From the NCBI GenBank assembly GCA_900548875.1, contig URMA01000010.1:1-53795 (forward strand): 53,795 nucleotides of DNA. The letters run 5' to 3'. Source of the stretch: an uncultured Porphyromonadaceae bacterium. GTDB lineage: Bacteria; Bacteroidota; Bacteroidia; Bacteroidales; Muribaculaceae. Made by a program: the position numbers and the translations under genes. Within the stretch, counting starts at the first letter, position 1. Each line of letters begins with the position of its first letter. The notes below the pieces were generated by a model. The model saw only the letters and a list, made by a program, of their open reading frames with translations, did not search any database and had not been told where the DNA came from. Shown piece by piece: positions 1 to 8,156 of this stretch.

Positions 1-2
1 AA

Positions 3-1601
3 GCCGCCAATCTGCCGTCAGCCGTAAGCATCTATATCACGGGCACAAACGGCAAGATGTTCTCACTGTCGACCGAAGAAATTCCGGCAGGAACAAGCAC
101 AACGGACGTTATCGTAACCTACACGCCGACAGCAGTAGGCAAACACACGGCACGCATCAACTTCGAATCAGCCGATATGCCGGAACTGAACACCGCCTTT
201 ACGCTCAACACCGTCTGCATCGACCCGGCAAATCCGCCGACAATCATCGTCGAGCCGATGGAACTGCCTGAATTCTTGGCTAAGGTGGGCGAACAGCAGC
301 AACAGACGCTGAAAGTGACTACCAAAGGCCTGCCCGACTACGGCAAGGTGAAAATCATGGGTGAAGGCGAAGGCGCATTCCTCATCAACAATACAATGCT
401 GATGAAGGAAATGGAACAGACTCTGACCGTCACTTTCAAGCCGAAGGCAGAAGGCTCATTCACTGAACGCCTCGAGTTCTCCGCTCTGGAAGCAGAAACA
501 TTCTATGTAACCATCACCGGTACTACATCCGGCGGTGCTGACCCGGGCGACAAGGAAGGCGACGACCTCCCATTGACGGCTGAAAACCCGCTGACACTGC
601 TCAACGAAAACTTCGACAACATCACCAACAACAAGCCTATCTCCATCGAAGGCTGGAAGAATGTTGCCATGGAAGGCAAACGCGCATGGTGGGGAAGCGA
701 TGCCGACGGCGAAAAGACAGCCAAAGTGACAGCCTACGACTCCAATGTGGAAATCGGCAAGGCCACTCCGTGCGAAATGCTGCTCGTCACTCCGCCACTC
801 GACTTTGTCAACTCCAAGACCAAAATGTTCACCTTCCGCGTAATGGGCAACCTGCTGACTGAAGGAATGACCGACCTGCTCGAACTTTGCTACATCGACC
901 TTGAAGGCGGCGAAATGAACGTATTCCCGGTTGAACTGACAATGCCGAACATTGCCGACCTCAACAACGAATGGCAGGAATACCACCTGAACCTTGAAGG
1001 ACAGGACCTTGCCGACGTATTCTTCATGGGATTCCGTTTCAAGAGCCAGTTGGGACGCGAAAATTCGGCTATCTACTATATCGACGACGTGACTTACGGC
1101 CGCGACGATCTTCCGATGATTACTCCGTCCGCAACCCAGCTCGCATTCGAATCGACGAAGGGCGCTACTACGGTTTCCGAAGAAATCACTCTGGAAACGC
1201 TCAACACAACCGAGCCTATCACCCTTTCATTAGGCGGACCGAACAAGAGCAACTTCGAACTTACCGTTACCGAACTTCCGGCTACAGGCGGCAAGTTTGC
1301 CGTTAAGTTCCAGTCGGACGAAATCGGCGTTCACGAAGCGTATGTGAAAGTTTCGTCACGCGGCGCAGCCGATGTCTATATTCCGGTATCTGTCAACAAC
1401 AAGGACAACTCCGGCATCGTGAGCATCACCTTCGAAGCATCGCCCGACGTAACCGTCTACGACCTCAGCGGACGTGCAGTGAAGACCGTAATGGAATGCA
1501 AGAACCTCCGCCAGGCTACCGACGGCATCGTAGCAGGAACCTACATCCTCAAGGCCGTATCGAAAGCAGGCGTACAGACAACGAAAGTAATGGTTCCGTA
1601 A
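3..1601 (+). CDS. Surface protein with Ig-like, choice-of-anchor and C-terminal sorting-type domains (5' partial)
   Basis: The reading frame is open to the left window edge, so only the last 532 residues are seen and the true start lies outside. The visible part begins with beta-rich Ig-like or ASPM/Hydin-like repeats. A middle module of about 200 residues opens with NENFDN and resembles choice-of-anchor or adhesion domains. Another Ig-like module follows. The last ~65 residues contain VYDLSGRAVKTV and end GVQTTKVMVP, which resembles a type IX secretion or related Bacteroidales C-terminal sorting domain. I infer export to the cell surface. No enzymatic motif is visible in this part, and the missing N-terminus could carry a catalytic domain. 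A strong hairpin follows the stop. Confidence 0.75.
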   Translation, partial: AANLPSAVSIYITGTNGKMFSLSTEEIPAGTSTTDVIVTYTPTAVGKHTARINFESADMPELNTAFTLNTVCIDPANPPTIIVEPMELPEFLAKVGEQQQQTLKVTTKGLPDYGKVKIMGEGEGAFLINNTMLMKEMEQTLTVTFKPKAEGSFTERLEFSALEAETFYVTITGTTSGGADPGDKEGDDLPLTAENPLTLLNENFDNITNNKPISIEGWKNVAMEGKRAWWGSDADGEKTAKVTAYDSNVEIGKATPCEMLLVTPPLDFVNSKTKMFTFRVMGNLLTEGMTDLLELCYIDLEGGEMNVFPVELTMPNIADLNNEWQEYHLNLEGQDLADVFFMGFRFKSQLGRENSAIYYIDDVTYGRDDLPMITPSATQLAFESTKGATTVSEEITLETLNTTEPITLSLGGPNKSNFELTVTELPATGGKFAVKFQSDEIGVHEAYVKVSSRGAADVYIPVSVNNKDNSGIVSITFEASPDVTVYDLSGRAVKTVMECKNLRQATDGIVAGTYILKAVSKAGVQTTKVMVP

Positions 1602-1630
1602 ACTATTTACTCAGAAATCCATAAACAATC

Positions 1631-1672
1631 AGCGGGGCGGCATCTTCAGTGGATACCGCCCCGCTATTATTT
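1631..1672. terminator. Bidirectional intrinsic terminator
   Basis: A perfect 10-bp stem (agcggggcgg at 1631-1640 with ccgccccgct at 1656-1665) has a 15-nt loop and a T-rich flank. It lies between two convergent genes and can serve both. Confidence 0.8.
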
Positions 1673-1714
1673 TCAATATCTAAAAACGAGAATATAAAGT
1701 TTGTAAGTATCTAA

Positions 1715-2362
1715 TTAATTCCATTCTACAGCCTTAAAAACAGCACCGTCGTTGCACAGCAATCCATCATTCATCATATAGTAAATCAACGGACTAGTCA
1801 CCGGATTAGCTCTTCCTTCGTCATCTACGTAAGTATCAAACACCATATACCAACCTCTCTGATAACCCCGGAAAGTATAGGTTCTTTCTCTGTAATTACC
1901 GTTATGATAAGAATAACTTGACACACTAGTCAAATACAGAAAGCCATCCTTTTTATCATCATCATAATAAAAAGAAAGTCCTGTATCGAAATTATAGTCA
2001 GGAGCCTTTCCGCTATACTGGAAATCAAGATAAAGCTTAGGCCCATTTGAATAAGGTATCCATCCTTCCGTTCTAGGAATATTATCTCCCGTTAAGATTT
2101 TTGAAACCGATGTTGAAACATACACAGTCTTTTCTGTATATGCTTCCTTAACCTCATACCAAGTGCCCTTTTGTGCAACAAATTCAAACAAGGTACCTTT
2201 ATGCGTCTTATACAAGACATCCGCATCCAAACTTGGAGCATTGCGGACATTTACACCAGACTTTGTAATAGCCACTACTTTCTCAGGAATTTTGTAATTC
2301 TGAGCCATCACACACGGGCTAATCAGCAAGCTGACAAGTAGCCCAAACAAGAACTTTTTCAT
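1715..2362 (-). CDS. Exported SH3-domain (SH3b-like) protein
   Basis: 215 residues. The N-terminus MKKFLFGLLVSLLISPCVMAQ is a Sec signal peptide, probably cleaved after MAQ. Residues ~28-90 match a bacterial SH3 domain: GVNVRNAPSLDADVLYKTHKG is the usual SH3b opening. Such domains bind peptidoglycan or cell-wall peptides. The C-terminal ~120 residues are rich in Tyr and Asp and I do not recognise a family. I infer a periplasmic or envelope protein. It is transcribed convergently with the upstream surface protein and has no operon partner. The function of the C-terminal part is unknown. Confidence 0.75.
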   Translation of the reverse strand: MKKFLFGLLVSLLISPCVMAQNYKIPEKVVAITKSGVNVRNAPSLDADVLYKTHKGTLFEFVAQKGTWYEVKEAYTEKTVYVSTSVSKILTGDNIPRTEGWIPYSNGPKLYLDFQYSGKAPDYNFDTGLSFYYDDDKKDGFLYLTSVSSYSYHNGNYRERTYTFRGYQRGWYMVFDTYVDDEGRANPVTSPLIYYMMNDGLLCNDGAVFKAVEWN

Positions 2363-2853
2363 ATAAATATTAGTTTAAAATTACTGCCAACACACACGAT
2401 ACCCCACCTTAATTCCCAATTAGAGAAAGACACGGGAAAAACACTCCTTCACATCCCCAAACTACTGAATTGCCAGAAAGCACCATAATCCACCAGCATA
2501 AATTTTCCTACAGCAATCCGACTAACAAATTACAAAAGGTTAAGGCAGTTCTCCATATATTGGATCAGGCAACAAAACTCTTTAGCTACCTTTTTACAAA
2601 TATAAAAACTATTTATCATTCATTTTGCTTTTTTACAATAATTAATACAGAATATCATTAAAACCACAGAACTCGATTCTGCCTACTGCCCGTTTGAAAA
2701 TAAAAAACACAAAAAATAAAAACCAGCCAATTAATATTGCATATATAAAAAACTATTTGTACTTTTGTGCGCTAATTTTTCCGAATAGGCTCTACAAGCG
2801 ATGTCATTTGCGCATCCGCCTCACGGGTTAACAAGTAAATCTATATTAAACAG
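2363..2853. other. AT-rich intergenic region (491 bp)
   Basis: Divergent spacer between the SH3 protein gene and rplU. A 63-codon ORF at 2470-2661 has the composition of non-coding AT-rich DNA and no initiation signal, so I do not call it. The only recognisable element is the rplU promoter near 2737-2767, followed by an ~85-nt leader. I see no recognisable ribosomal-protein leader structure. Confidence 0.6.
2737..2767 (+). promoter_or_regulatory. Bacteroidales-type promoter of rplU-rpmA
   Basis: The -7 box TACTTTTG lies at 2760-2767 and a TTG -33 element at 2737-2739 with a 20-nt spacer. Transcription would begin near 2774, leaving a leader of about 80 nt before rplU. Confidence 0.7.
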
Positions 2854-3174
2854 ATGTACGCAATTGTAGAAATTCAAGGACAGCAATTCAAAGCAGAAGC
2901 AGGTAAATTCCTGTATGTCCACTATCTCGGCGAGAACGTAAAAGAAGGCGATGTAGTTGACTTCGAAAAAGTTCTCTTGATTGATGCCGACGGTGCCGTT
3001 AAGGTAGGCGCTCCTACCGTTGAAGGAGCAAAAGTTGTTTGCGAGGTTAAACGTCCCCTCGTGAAAGGTGACAAGGTAATCGTTTTCAAGAAAAAACGCC
3101 GCAAAGGCTATCGTCGTAAAAACGGCCATCGCCAATGCTTCACCCAAGTAGAGATCAAAGACGTAGTTGCATAA
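2854..3174 (+). CDS. rplU: 50S ribosomal protein L21
   Basis: 106 residues, the normal length for bacterial L21. It starts MYAIVEIQGQQFKAEAGKFL, a family hallmark, and the C-terminus has the basic KKKRRKGYRRKNGHRQ stretch that contacts 23S rRNA. L21 binds 23S rRNA domain I during 50S assembly. It is followed after 19 nt by rpmA, the conserved rplU-rpmA pair. The operon has its own promoter at 2737-2767 and ends at the hairpin near 3503-3542. Confidence 0.98.
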   Translation: MYAIVEIQGQQFKAEAGKFLYVHYLGENVKEGDVVDFEKVLLIDADGAVKVGAPTVEGAKVVCEVKRPLVKGDKVIVFKKKRRKGYRRKNGHRQCFTQVEIKDVVA

Positions 3175-3193
3175 TCACTAAAAGTTTAAAGAA

Positions 3194-3463
3194 ATGGCAC
3201 ATAAGAAAGGTGTAGGTAGTTCTAAGAACGGACGTGAATCAGAAAGCAAACGATTGGGCGTCAAAATTTTCGGTGGTCAATATGCAAAGGCAGGCAACAT
3301 CATCAAACGTCAACGTGGTACAGTACACCACCCGGGTTTGAACGTTGGCATGGGCAAAGACCACACTTTGTATGCACTTGTTGACGGTACTGTAGTCTTC
3401 ACAGAAGGAAAAGGCGGACGCCAATTCATCAATGTGAAGCCGGTTGAAACAGCTGAAAACTAA
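3194..3463 (+). CDS. rpmA: 50S ribosomal protein L27
   Basis: 89 residues. It starts MAHKKGVGSSKNGRESESKRLGV, the conserved unstructured N-terminal tail of L27 that reaches the peptidyl-transferase centre. The central GNIIKRQRGT and HPG motifs are also typical. The mature-type N-terminus is encoded directly, without the Firmicutes cleavable extension. It is the second gene of the rplU-rpmA operon. Confidence 0.98.
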   Translation: MAHKKGVGSSKNGRESESKRLGVKIFGGQYAKAGNIIKRQRGTVHHPGLNVGMGKDHTLYALVDGTVVFTEGKGGRQFINVKPVETAEN

Positions 3464-3502
3464 TCAGCGCCGACCGCGACACAGTATCTTTGCAAAAAAG
3501 AT

Positions 3503-3542
3503 AAAAAAATGACGATAGCTAACGGCTTTCGTCATTTTTTTA
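3503..3542 (+). terminator. Rho-independent terminator of rplU-rpmA
   Basis: The stem aatgacga / tcgtcatt (about 3508-3536) is flanked by an A-run on the left and a seven-T run on the right. It lies about 40 nt after the rpmA stop. Confidence 0.85.
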
Positions 3543-3745
3543 TTCCAGTTCTGTCATTCGACTTTAGACGGGTTTCGCGCGGATGTCCGGCAGATTGATT
3601 TCCGCTGTTATCGAAAATGAAAAAGCAAGATATCGACAACAACAAGGAGCTTTCAGAAAACGCACGAACAAACGCAAATCCACAATTGACGGTCTAATGA
3701 CTGATTTGAGTTTATATATCGTAAAATCTTTCCATCAAACATTTC

Positions 3746-4639
3746 ATGCGAAAGGCCCAATCACGAAATTTCTGGTATCACATTCTTGCCGTCATCACGG
3801 TAGCCATTTGGGGAACGACTTTCGTTTCCACGAAGATTCTCATCGGCAACGGACTCAATCCGACGGAAATATTCCTCTACCGCTTTGTCCTTGCCTATGC
3901 CGGCATCCTGTTCGTGGCGGGCAAGCGCATGTTTGCCAACAACCTATGGGACGAGTTCACGCTCCTGCTCGCAGGCATTACCGGCGGATCGCTCTATTTT
4001 ATCACCGAAAACACGGCACTTCAACTCACCACGGCATCAAATGTGGCCATGATTATAGCAATAACGCCGCTCCTCACAACGCTATTGTCGGCACTGTTTT
4101 TCAAGTCGGAACGGCTGCGCCATCCAATACGCGTCATAGTCGGTTCGCTGATTGCTCTCATCGGCGTTGCAGCAGTTGTCTACAATGGTAATTTCGTGCT
4201 GAAAATCAATCCGCTGGGCGATGTTCTTTCGTTTGCCGCAGCGTTGTCGTGGGCAGTCTACAGTCTGCTGATAAAAAGGATTACCAAACACTACCCCACG
4301 GTGTTTGTCACCCGAAAGGTGTTCGGCTACGGCATTCTGACCATGCTCCTCTACCAGCTTGTCCATCCGACAACATTCCACTGGAGCGCACTAACCGTAA
4401 CAAGCGTATGGACCAACCTGCTGTTCCTCGGACTGATTGCCTCAATGGCCTGCTTTGCCGTATGGAACCTGATTGTAAAGAAAATAGGCACGGTGAAGCC
4501 GTCCAACTATCTGTATATTAACCCGGTGGTCACCATGATTACGGCCTCACTCATTCTCGGAGAACAGGTTACGCTGCTCTCCTTAATCGGAATAACGGGA
4601 GTACTGCTGGGAGTCTACATCTCCGAACACAGGCGCTAA
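3746..4639 (+). CDS. DMT-superfamily permease (EamA family)
   Basis: 297 residues with about ten predicted transmembrane helices in two EamA repeats. The first begins at residue ~12 with AVITVAIWGTTFVSTKILI, and the second covers roughly 155-292 and includes SFAAALSWAVYSLLIKR. Family members export amino acids, nucleotide sugars or metabolites across the inner membrane, and the substrate cannot be read from sequence. The gene stands alone after the rpmA terminator, and its stop overlaps the convergent laccase-domain gene by four bases. An overlapping frame at 3583-4191 is a shadow. Confidence 0.88.
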   Translation: MRKAQSRNFWYHILAVITVAIWGTTFVSTKILIGNGLNPTEIFLYRFVLAYAGILFVAGKRMFANNLWDEFTLLLAGITGGSLYFITENTALQLTTASNVAMIIAITPLLTTLLSALFFKSERLRHPIRVIVGSLIALIGVAAVVYNGNFVLKINPLGDVLSFAAALSWAVYSLLIKRITKHYPTVFVTRKVFGYGILTMLLYQLVHPTTFHWSALTVTSVWTNLLFLGLIASMACFAVWNLIVKKIGTVKPSNYLYINPVVTMITASLILGEQVTLLSLIGITGVLLGVYISEHRR

Positions 4640-5418
4640 CGCAACACGATGCCGGTCACAATCCGGCCCGATTTCACCCCAAGAGCACGGGCGGAGAAAA
4701 ACCGTTCGGGCTGACAGCGCGTGCACAGCCCGGATGCCGTAATATTTTCCATGGGAACACCCGCACGCAACATCCAGAAACGATTGGCGGCAACAAGGTC
4801 GATATGTGCTTTTCCCGTAACAGGATGACGCACCATGATATCCTCCATCACATAGGGCTTTTCGGCAAACTGTTCGACTACCTCATCGCCCACCTCGAAA
4901 CAATCGCGGCAAATCGACGGTCCGAACACCACTTTCACATCTTCCATACGGCTTCCCATCGCGGCCATGGCCTTCAATGTTTCCGTGGCTATTCCGTTCA
5001 TTGTGCCCTTCCAACCGGCATGTGCAGCGGCTACGATTCTGCGGCGAACATCGTAGAACAACATCGGCACACAGTCGGCCGTATAGACACCGGCCATTAC
5101 CCCGGAACGGTCGGTAACAACAGCATCCACACCGTCCAGACACTGCTTCAGTTCTGTCTCCGACAAGGAGAAAAAAGCATCGTCGGCAACGGTAACCTTC
5201 ACACTGTGCACCTGCCGCGGAAGCAAGAGACGGTCCACGCCCAACCCCCTGCGCAATTCTTCGCGACAAGCCTCATAGTGTTCCGGCACATCGCCCGTGT
5301 AGTCGCAACAATTGAATTCAGAATAAGGGTCAAAACAGTCGGCAGCGCCCCGCTCTGTCGTAAAAGCGAAGACGCTGCCGTCGTTTCCGTTTATATCAAG
5401 TTGTCTAATCGTCATCAT
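4636..5418 (-). CDS. Laccase-domain protein (PgeF/YfiH family)
   Basis: 260 residues from ATG at 5418. A longer reading from 5583 would lie inside obgE and is rejected. Family motifs are present: RQVHS near residue 70, the metal-binding TADCVPMLF and AAHAGWKG segments, and the C-terminal SGLCTRCQPERFFSARA. The family was named for polyphenol oxidase activity, but members act as purine nucleoside phosphorylases or peptidoglycan-editing factors. The start codon overlaps the obgE stop by 14 nt, indicating translational coupling. The 3' end overlaps the convergent permease gene by four bases. Confidence 0.9.
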   Translation of the reverse strand: MMTIRQLDINGNDGSVFAFTTERGAADCFDPYSEFNCCDYTGDVPEHYEACREELRRGLGVDRLLLPRQVHSVKVTVADDAFFSLSETELKQCLDGVDAVVTDRSGVMAGVYTADCVPMLFYDVRRRIVAAAHAGWKGTMNGIATETLKAMAAMGSRMEDVKVVFGPSICRDCFEVGDEVVEQFAEKPYVMEDIMVRHPVTGKAHIDLVAANRFWMLRAGVPMENITASGLCTRCQPERFFSARALGVKSGRIVTGIVLR

Positions 5419-6574
5419 CCTTATAATCATCCGCCCAGTATTCGTCAGGCCATTCCACGTCCCATTCTTCCTCCTCTTCGCCGGAAGACTCGTTTTCAAG
5501 CACGAACTCATCCTCTTCCTGCACACGGTGGCGCACATCAAGGTCGCGGTGAGTAATGCGTGTCGGGATTCGGTTGTCCTCATCGTTGATAGTCCGCCAA
5601 AGCACGTCCTTCAATTCCGTCAGGCCCAATCCCGTGACCGAAGAAATAAACACGACAGGAATGCCTTCCGGCAGATGGTCGCGGCGCATTTCATCAATCA
5701 AATCCTCGTCGAGCATATCACATTTGGTAATGGCAAGCACACGTCCCTTATCCGCAAGGTCGGGATTGAAATGCTCCAGTTCACCCAACAGAATTTCATA
5801 TTCACGCTTGATGTCGTCGGCATCGGCAGGCACCATAAACAGCAGCACGGCGTTGCGCTCAATGTGGCGCAGAAAACGCAGTCCCAAGCCCTTGCCTTCG
5901 CTTGCTCCTTCGATGATACCCGGAATGTCGGCCATCACGAACGACTGCGAACCGCGGTAGCTTACAATACCGAGATTCGGCTCCAATGTAGTAAACGGAT
6001 AGTCGGCAATTTTCGGTTTTGCAGCCGAAATGGCTGACAACAATGTGGATTTTCCGGCATTCGGAAAACCAACCAAACCAACATCGGCCAGCAACTTCAA
6101 TTCGAGGATAATCGACTTTTCGATAGCCGGTTCACCAGGCTGCGCATAACGGGGCGTACGGTTCGTTGGCGACTTGAAATTCCAGTTGCCCAAACCGCCG
6201 CGACCACCACGCAGAAGCTTTATCTCCTGCCCGTCGTCGGTCACCTCGCAGAGGAACTTGCCCGTATCGGCATCATAGACAGCCGTTCCGCACGGCACTT
6301 CTATCACCTTGTCCTCGCCGTCCTTACCGAAACTGCGTCCTTCCGAACCCGGCTGTCCGTCGCCGGCAAAAATGTGGCGCTGATATTTCAGGTGGAGCAA
6401 CGTCCACAAGTTACGGTTACCGCGAAGGATAATATGTCCTCCACGCCCGCCGTTACCACCGTCGGGACCGCCTTTCGGCACATATTTAGCACGATGAAAG
6501 TGGCACGAACCCGCGCCACCCTTGCCCGAACGGCAAAGAATCTTAACGTAGTCTATAAAATTTGAACCTGCCAT
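5405..6574 (-). CDS. obgE: GTPase Obg (CgtA)
   Basis: 389 residues. Residues 1-158 form the glycine-rich Obg fold (GKGGAGSCHF, GGPDGGNGGRGG). The G domain follows with G1 GFPNAGKST at 169-177, G3 DIPGI, G4 TKCD and an SSV G5. It is an essential GTPase of 50S assembly and the stringent response. The C-terminus is a strongly acidic tail of about 30 residues ending DYKDDDD, see findings. A -7 box TATCTTTG lies only 8 nt upstream of the start. The laccase-domain gene is co-transcribed downstream. Confidence 0.97.
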   Translation of the reverse strand: MAGSNFIDYVKILCRSGKGGAGSCHFHRAKYVPKGGPDGGNGGRGGHIILRGNRNLWTLLHLKYQRHIFAGDGQPGSEGRSFGKDGEDKVIEVPCGTAVYDADTGKFLCEVTDDGQEIKLLRGGRGGLGNWNFKSPTNRTPRYAQPGEPAIEKSIILELKLLADVGLVGFPNAGKSTLLSAISAAKPKIADYPFTTLEPNLGIVSYRGSQSFVMADIPGIIEGASEGKGLGLRFLRHIERNAVLLFMVPADADDIKREYEILLGELEHFNPDLADKGRVLAITKCDMLDEDLIDEMRRDHLPEGIPVVFISSVTGLGLTELKDVLWRTINDEDNRIPTRITHRDLDVRHRVQEEDEFVLENESSGEEEEEWDVEWPDEYWADDYKDDDD

Positions 6575-6582
6575 AATAGGTG

Positions 6583-6590
6583 CAAAGATA
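6583..6590 (-). promoter_or_regulatory. -7 box of obgE, edge of a dispersed repeat
   Basis: TATCTTTG on the minus strand, 8 nt before the obgE ATG, implying a very short or absent leader. It forms the near end of the degenerate repeat copy at 6583-6660. Confidence 0.6.
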
Positions 6591-6660
6591 CGGAAAAATA
6601 CTGAAAGAAGAGTAAATAGACAAGGAAAACGCAGTTTTCAGGCATGGCTGCGCCGAACCG
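6583..6660 (-). repeat. Dispersed intergenic repeat, copy 1 (degenerate)
   Basis: It starts with caaagata and holds the small hairpin gaaaac-gca-gttttc (6625-6639), identical to that in copy 2. A ggctgcgccgaaccgc tail resembles the copy 2 tail. The far-end caaagata is missing. It lies between obgE and the HAD gene. Confidence 0.55.
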
Positions 6661-6682
6661 CCTCTCCCCAAAAATCCAACAA

Positions 6683-7276
6683 TTATTTACACCAGACCGG
6701 GAAGTCGGCAAAAGCAAGCATTTCTTTATCTCCGCGGCTGTCGCCGTAGGCATGCAGGATGTAGGAATCCCGCTCCGGTTCAACTTCCAACAAACGGTTT
6801 ATCTTTTCCTGACCATAACAATTTTTCGACAAAAAACGACCGGTCAACCGACCATCTTTCACTTCTACTTTTGTAGCCAATACCTTGTCAACGCCCAAAT
6901 TCAAACACCAGGGAGCAACCCACTCCTCCACACTTGCGCTGACCACATAAACACGATGACCAGCTGATTTATGTCCACGAAGCGCAGCAACCTGCTGCGA
7001 TTTCTGCATAGCCGGCAAAACGGCGGAAAAGTCCTGCCCCAAACGAAAAAATCGTTCGTAAGACATTCCACGGAAAAAATAGGAGAACACCCGCTCCTTA
7101 GCTTTCCAGTTAGGATAAAGTTTGAGCTTGAAAGCTACCAGATAAGGGCTGTTCAAAAAGAAACCGATCAAAAATGCCCTTGTTCCAAAAACGAACTTGA
7201 TAAATTCAAGAAATGAGTCTTTACGGATAAGCGTACCGTCAAAATCAAAAACGGCAACTGTCGGTTTTTCACACAT
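6683..7276 (-). CDS. HAD-IB family phosphatase
   Basis: 197 residues from ATG at 7276. An earlier TTG at 7291 is possible but less likely. Motif I is VFDFDGTL (nucleophile Asp, residues ~10-17), motif II is VVSAS and motif III/IV is YGDSRGDKEML near the C-terminus, as in phosphoserine-phosphatase-like HAD-IB enzymes. The start overlaps the stop of the upstream prenyltransferase by 8 nt, so the two are coupled. From context I infer that it dephosphorylates the product of that enzyme, a polyprenyl-phospho-pentose phosphate. This is not shown by the sequence, and a general phosphomonoesterase role is the alternative. Confidence 0.85.
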   Translation of the reverse strand: MCEKPTVAVFDFDGTLIRKDSFLEFIKFVFGTRAFLIGFFLNSPYLVAFKLKLYPNWKAKERVFSYFFRGMSYERFFRLGQDFSAVLPAMQKSQQVAALRGHKSAGHRVYVVSASVEEWVAPWCLNLGVDKVLATKVEVKDGRLTGRFLSKNCYGQEKINRLLEVEPERDSYILHAYGDSRGDKEMLAFADFPVWCK

Positions 7277-8156
7277 AAATAATGACGACAAAGGTTAATA
7301 TCCAACACACAATACAAAAATGTATGAACCGGTCACGCAACAGCACATTTGTAGGGCTGCCACTTTTCAAGTCAACAATAGTCAGCTGCAAATATCGCAA
7401 AATGCCCAACAATACCCAAACAGCCGACAAGTACAGATAATTCGAGCTGTAACGCTCCACCACTTCCGGCGAAACCGTATACATGATATAGCAGACCATT
7501 GTCACGGTAGCAACAATGCTGATAACCTGATTCATGAACTGCACATTATAACGGACCACATTTTTGCGGGCAACCAATCCCGTTTTTTCGTACATTACCA
7601 CATCGTCACGACGCTTGGCAAATGCAAGAAACAACGCCAACAGGAAAGTCATCAGAATAATCCAATGACTGATATAGATGCCTGCAGCAATGCCACCGAC
7701 AACCACTCGAAGAACAAATCCCACGGAAATGATAAAAACATCTATCAGGGCAATCTGTTTCAACTTGACACAATACAGTATATTCAGCACAAAATAGCTT
7801 GCCAATACGACGATAACACCTGTCATCACCTGCCTGTCCGCACTAAAAAAGACTGCGACTCCGGCAAACGCAAGCACCAGCAGCAATCCCATAATGATAT
7901 AGGCAACGGCCGGAGATATTTTGCCGGAAGCAACCGGACGCTTGCACTTCTTCGGATGTAACCGATCAAGTTCTGCATCCCATACATCATTGAAGCAATA
8001 AATGGAACTTGCCACAAAACTGAATGCCAAAAAAACAACTATGGCAGGCATCAAATAGCCCGCATCCAACAAATGGCGGTCAAAAAACAGTGGTAAAAAC
8101 ACAAATAAGTTCTTCACCCATTGTTGGGGACGTATCAATAATATTGCACTTTTCAT
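7269..8156 (-). CDS. UbiA-family prenyltransferase, decaprenyl-phosphate phosphoribosyltransferase-like
   Basis: 295 residues and about eight or nine transmembrane helices. The N-terminal LIRPQQWVKNLFVFLPLFF and the first Asp-rich motif NDVWDAELDRLHPKKCKRPVASG match DPPR synthases (Rv3806c type) more closely than quinone prenyltransferases. These enzymes transfer 5-phosphoribose from PRPP to polyprenyl phosphate. The start overlaps the upstream glycosyltransferase stop (ATGA), and the HAD phosphatase overlaps its own stop, giving a tight three-gene operon. The ribosyl specificity is inferred from family resemblance. Confidence 0.85.
   Translation of the reverse strand: MKSAILLIRPQQWVKNLFVFLPLFFDRHLLDAGYLMPAIVVFLAFSFVASSIYCFNDVWDAELDRLHPKKCKRPVASGKISPAVAYIIMGLLLVLAFAGVAVFFSADRQVMTGVIVVLASYFVLNILYCVKLKQIALIDVFIISVGFVLRVVVGGIAAGIYISHWIILMTFLLALFLAFAKRRDDVVMYEKTGLVARKNVVRYNVQFMNQVISIVATVTMVCYIMYTVSPEVVERYSSNYLYLSAVWVLLGILRYLQLTIVDLKSGSPTNVLLRDRFIHFCIVCWILTFVVIIYV

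Noticed and set aside
2470..2661. 63-codon plus-strand ORF
   Set aside because: AT-rich non-coding composition, no initiation context and no recognisable protein.
2768..2853. L21 leader autoregulatory RNA
   Set aside because: The ~80-nt leader has no structure I can match to a known family.
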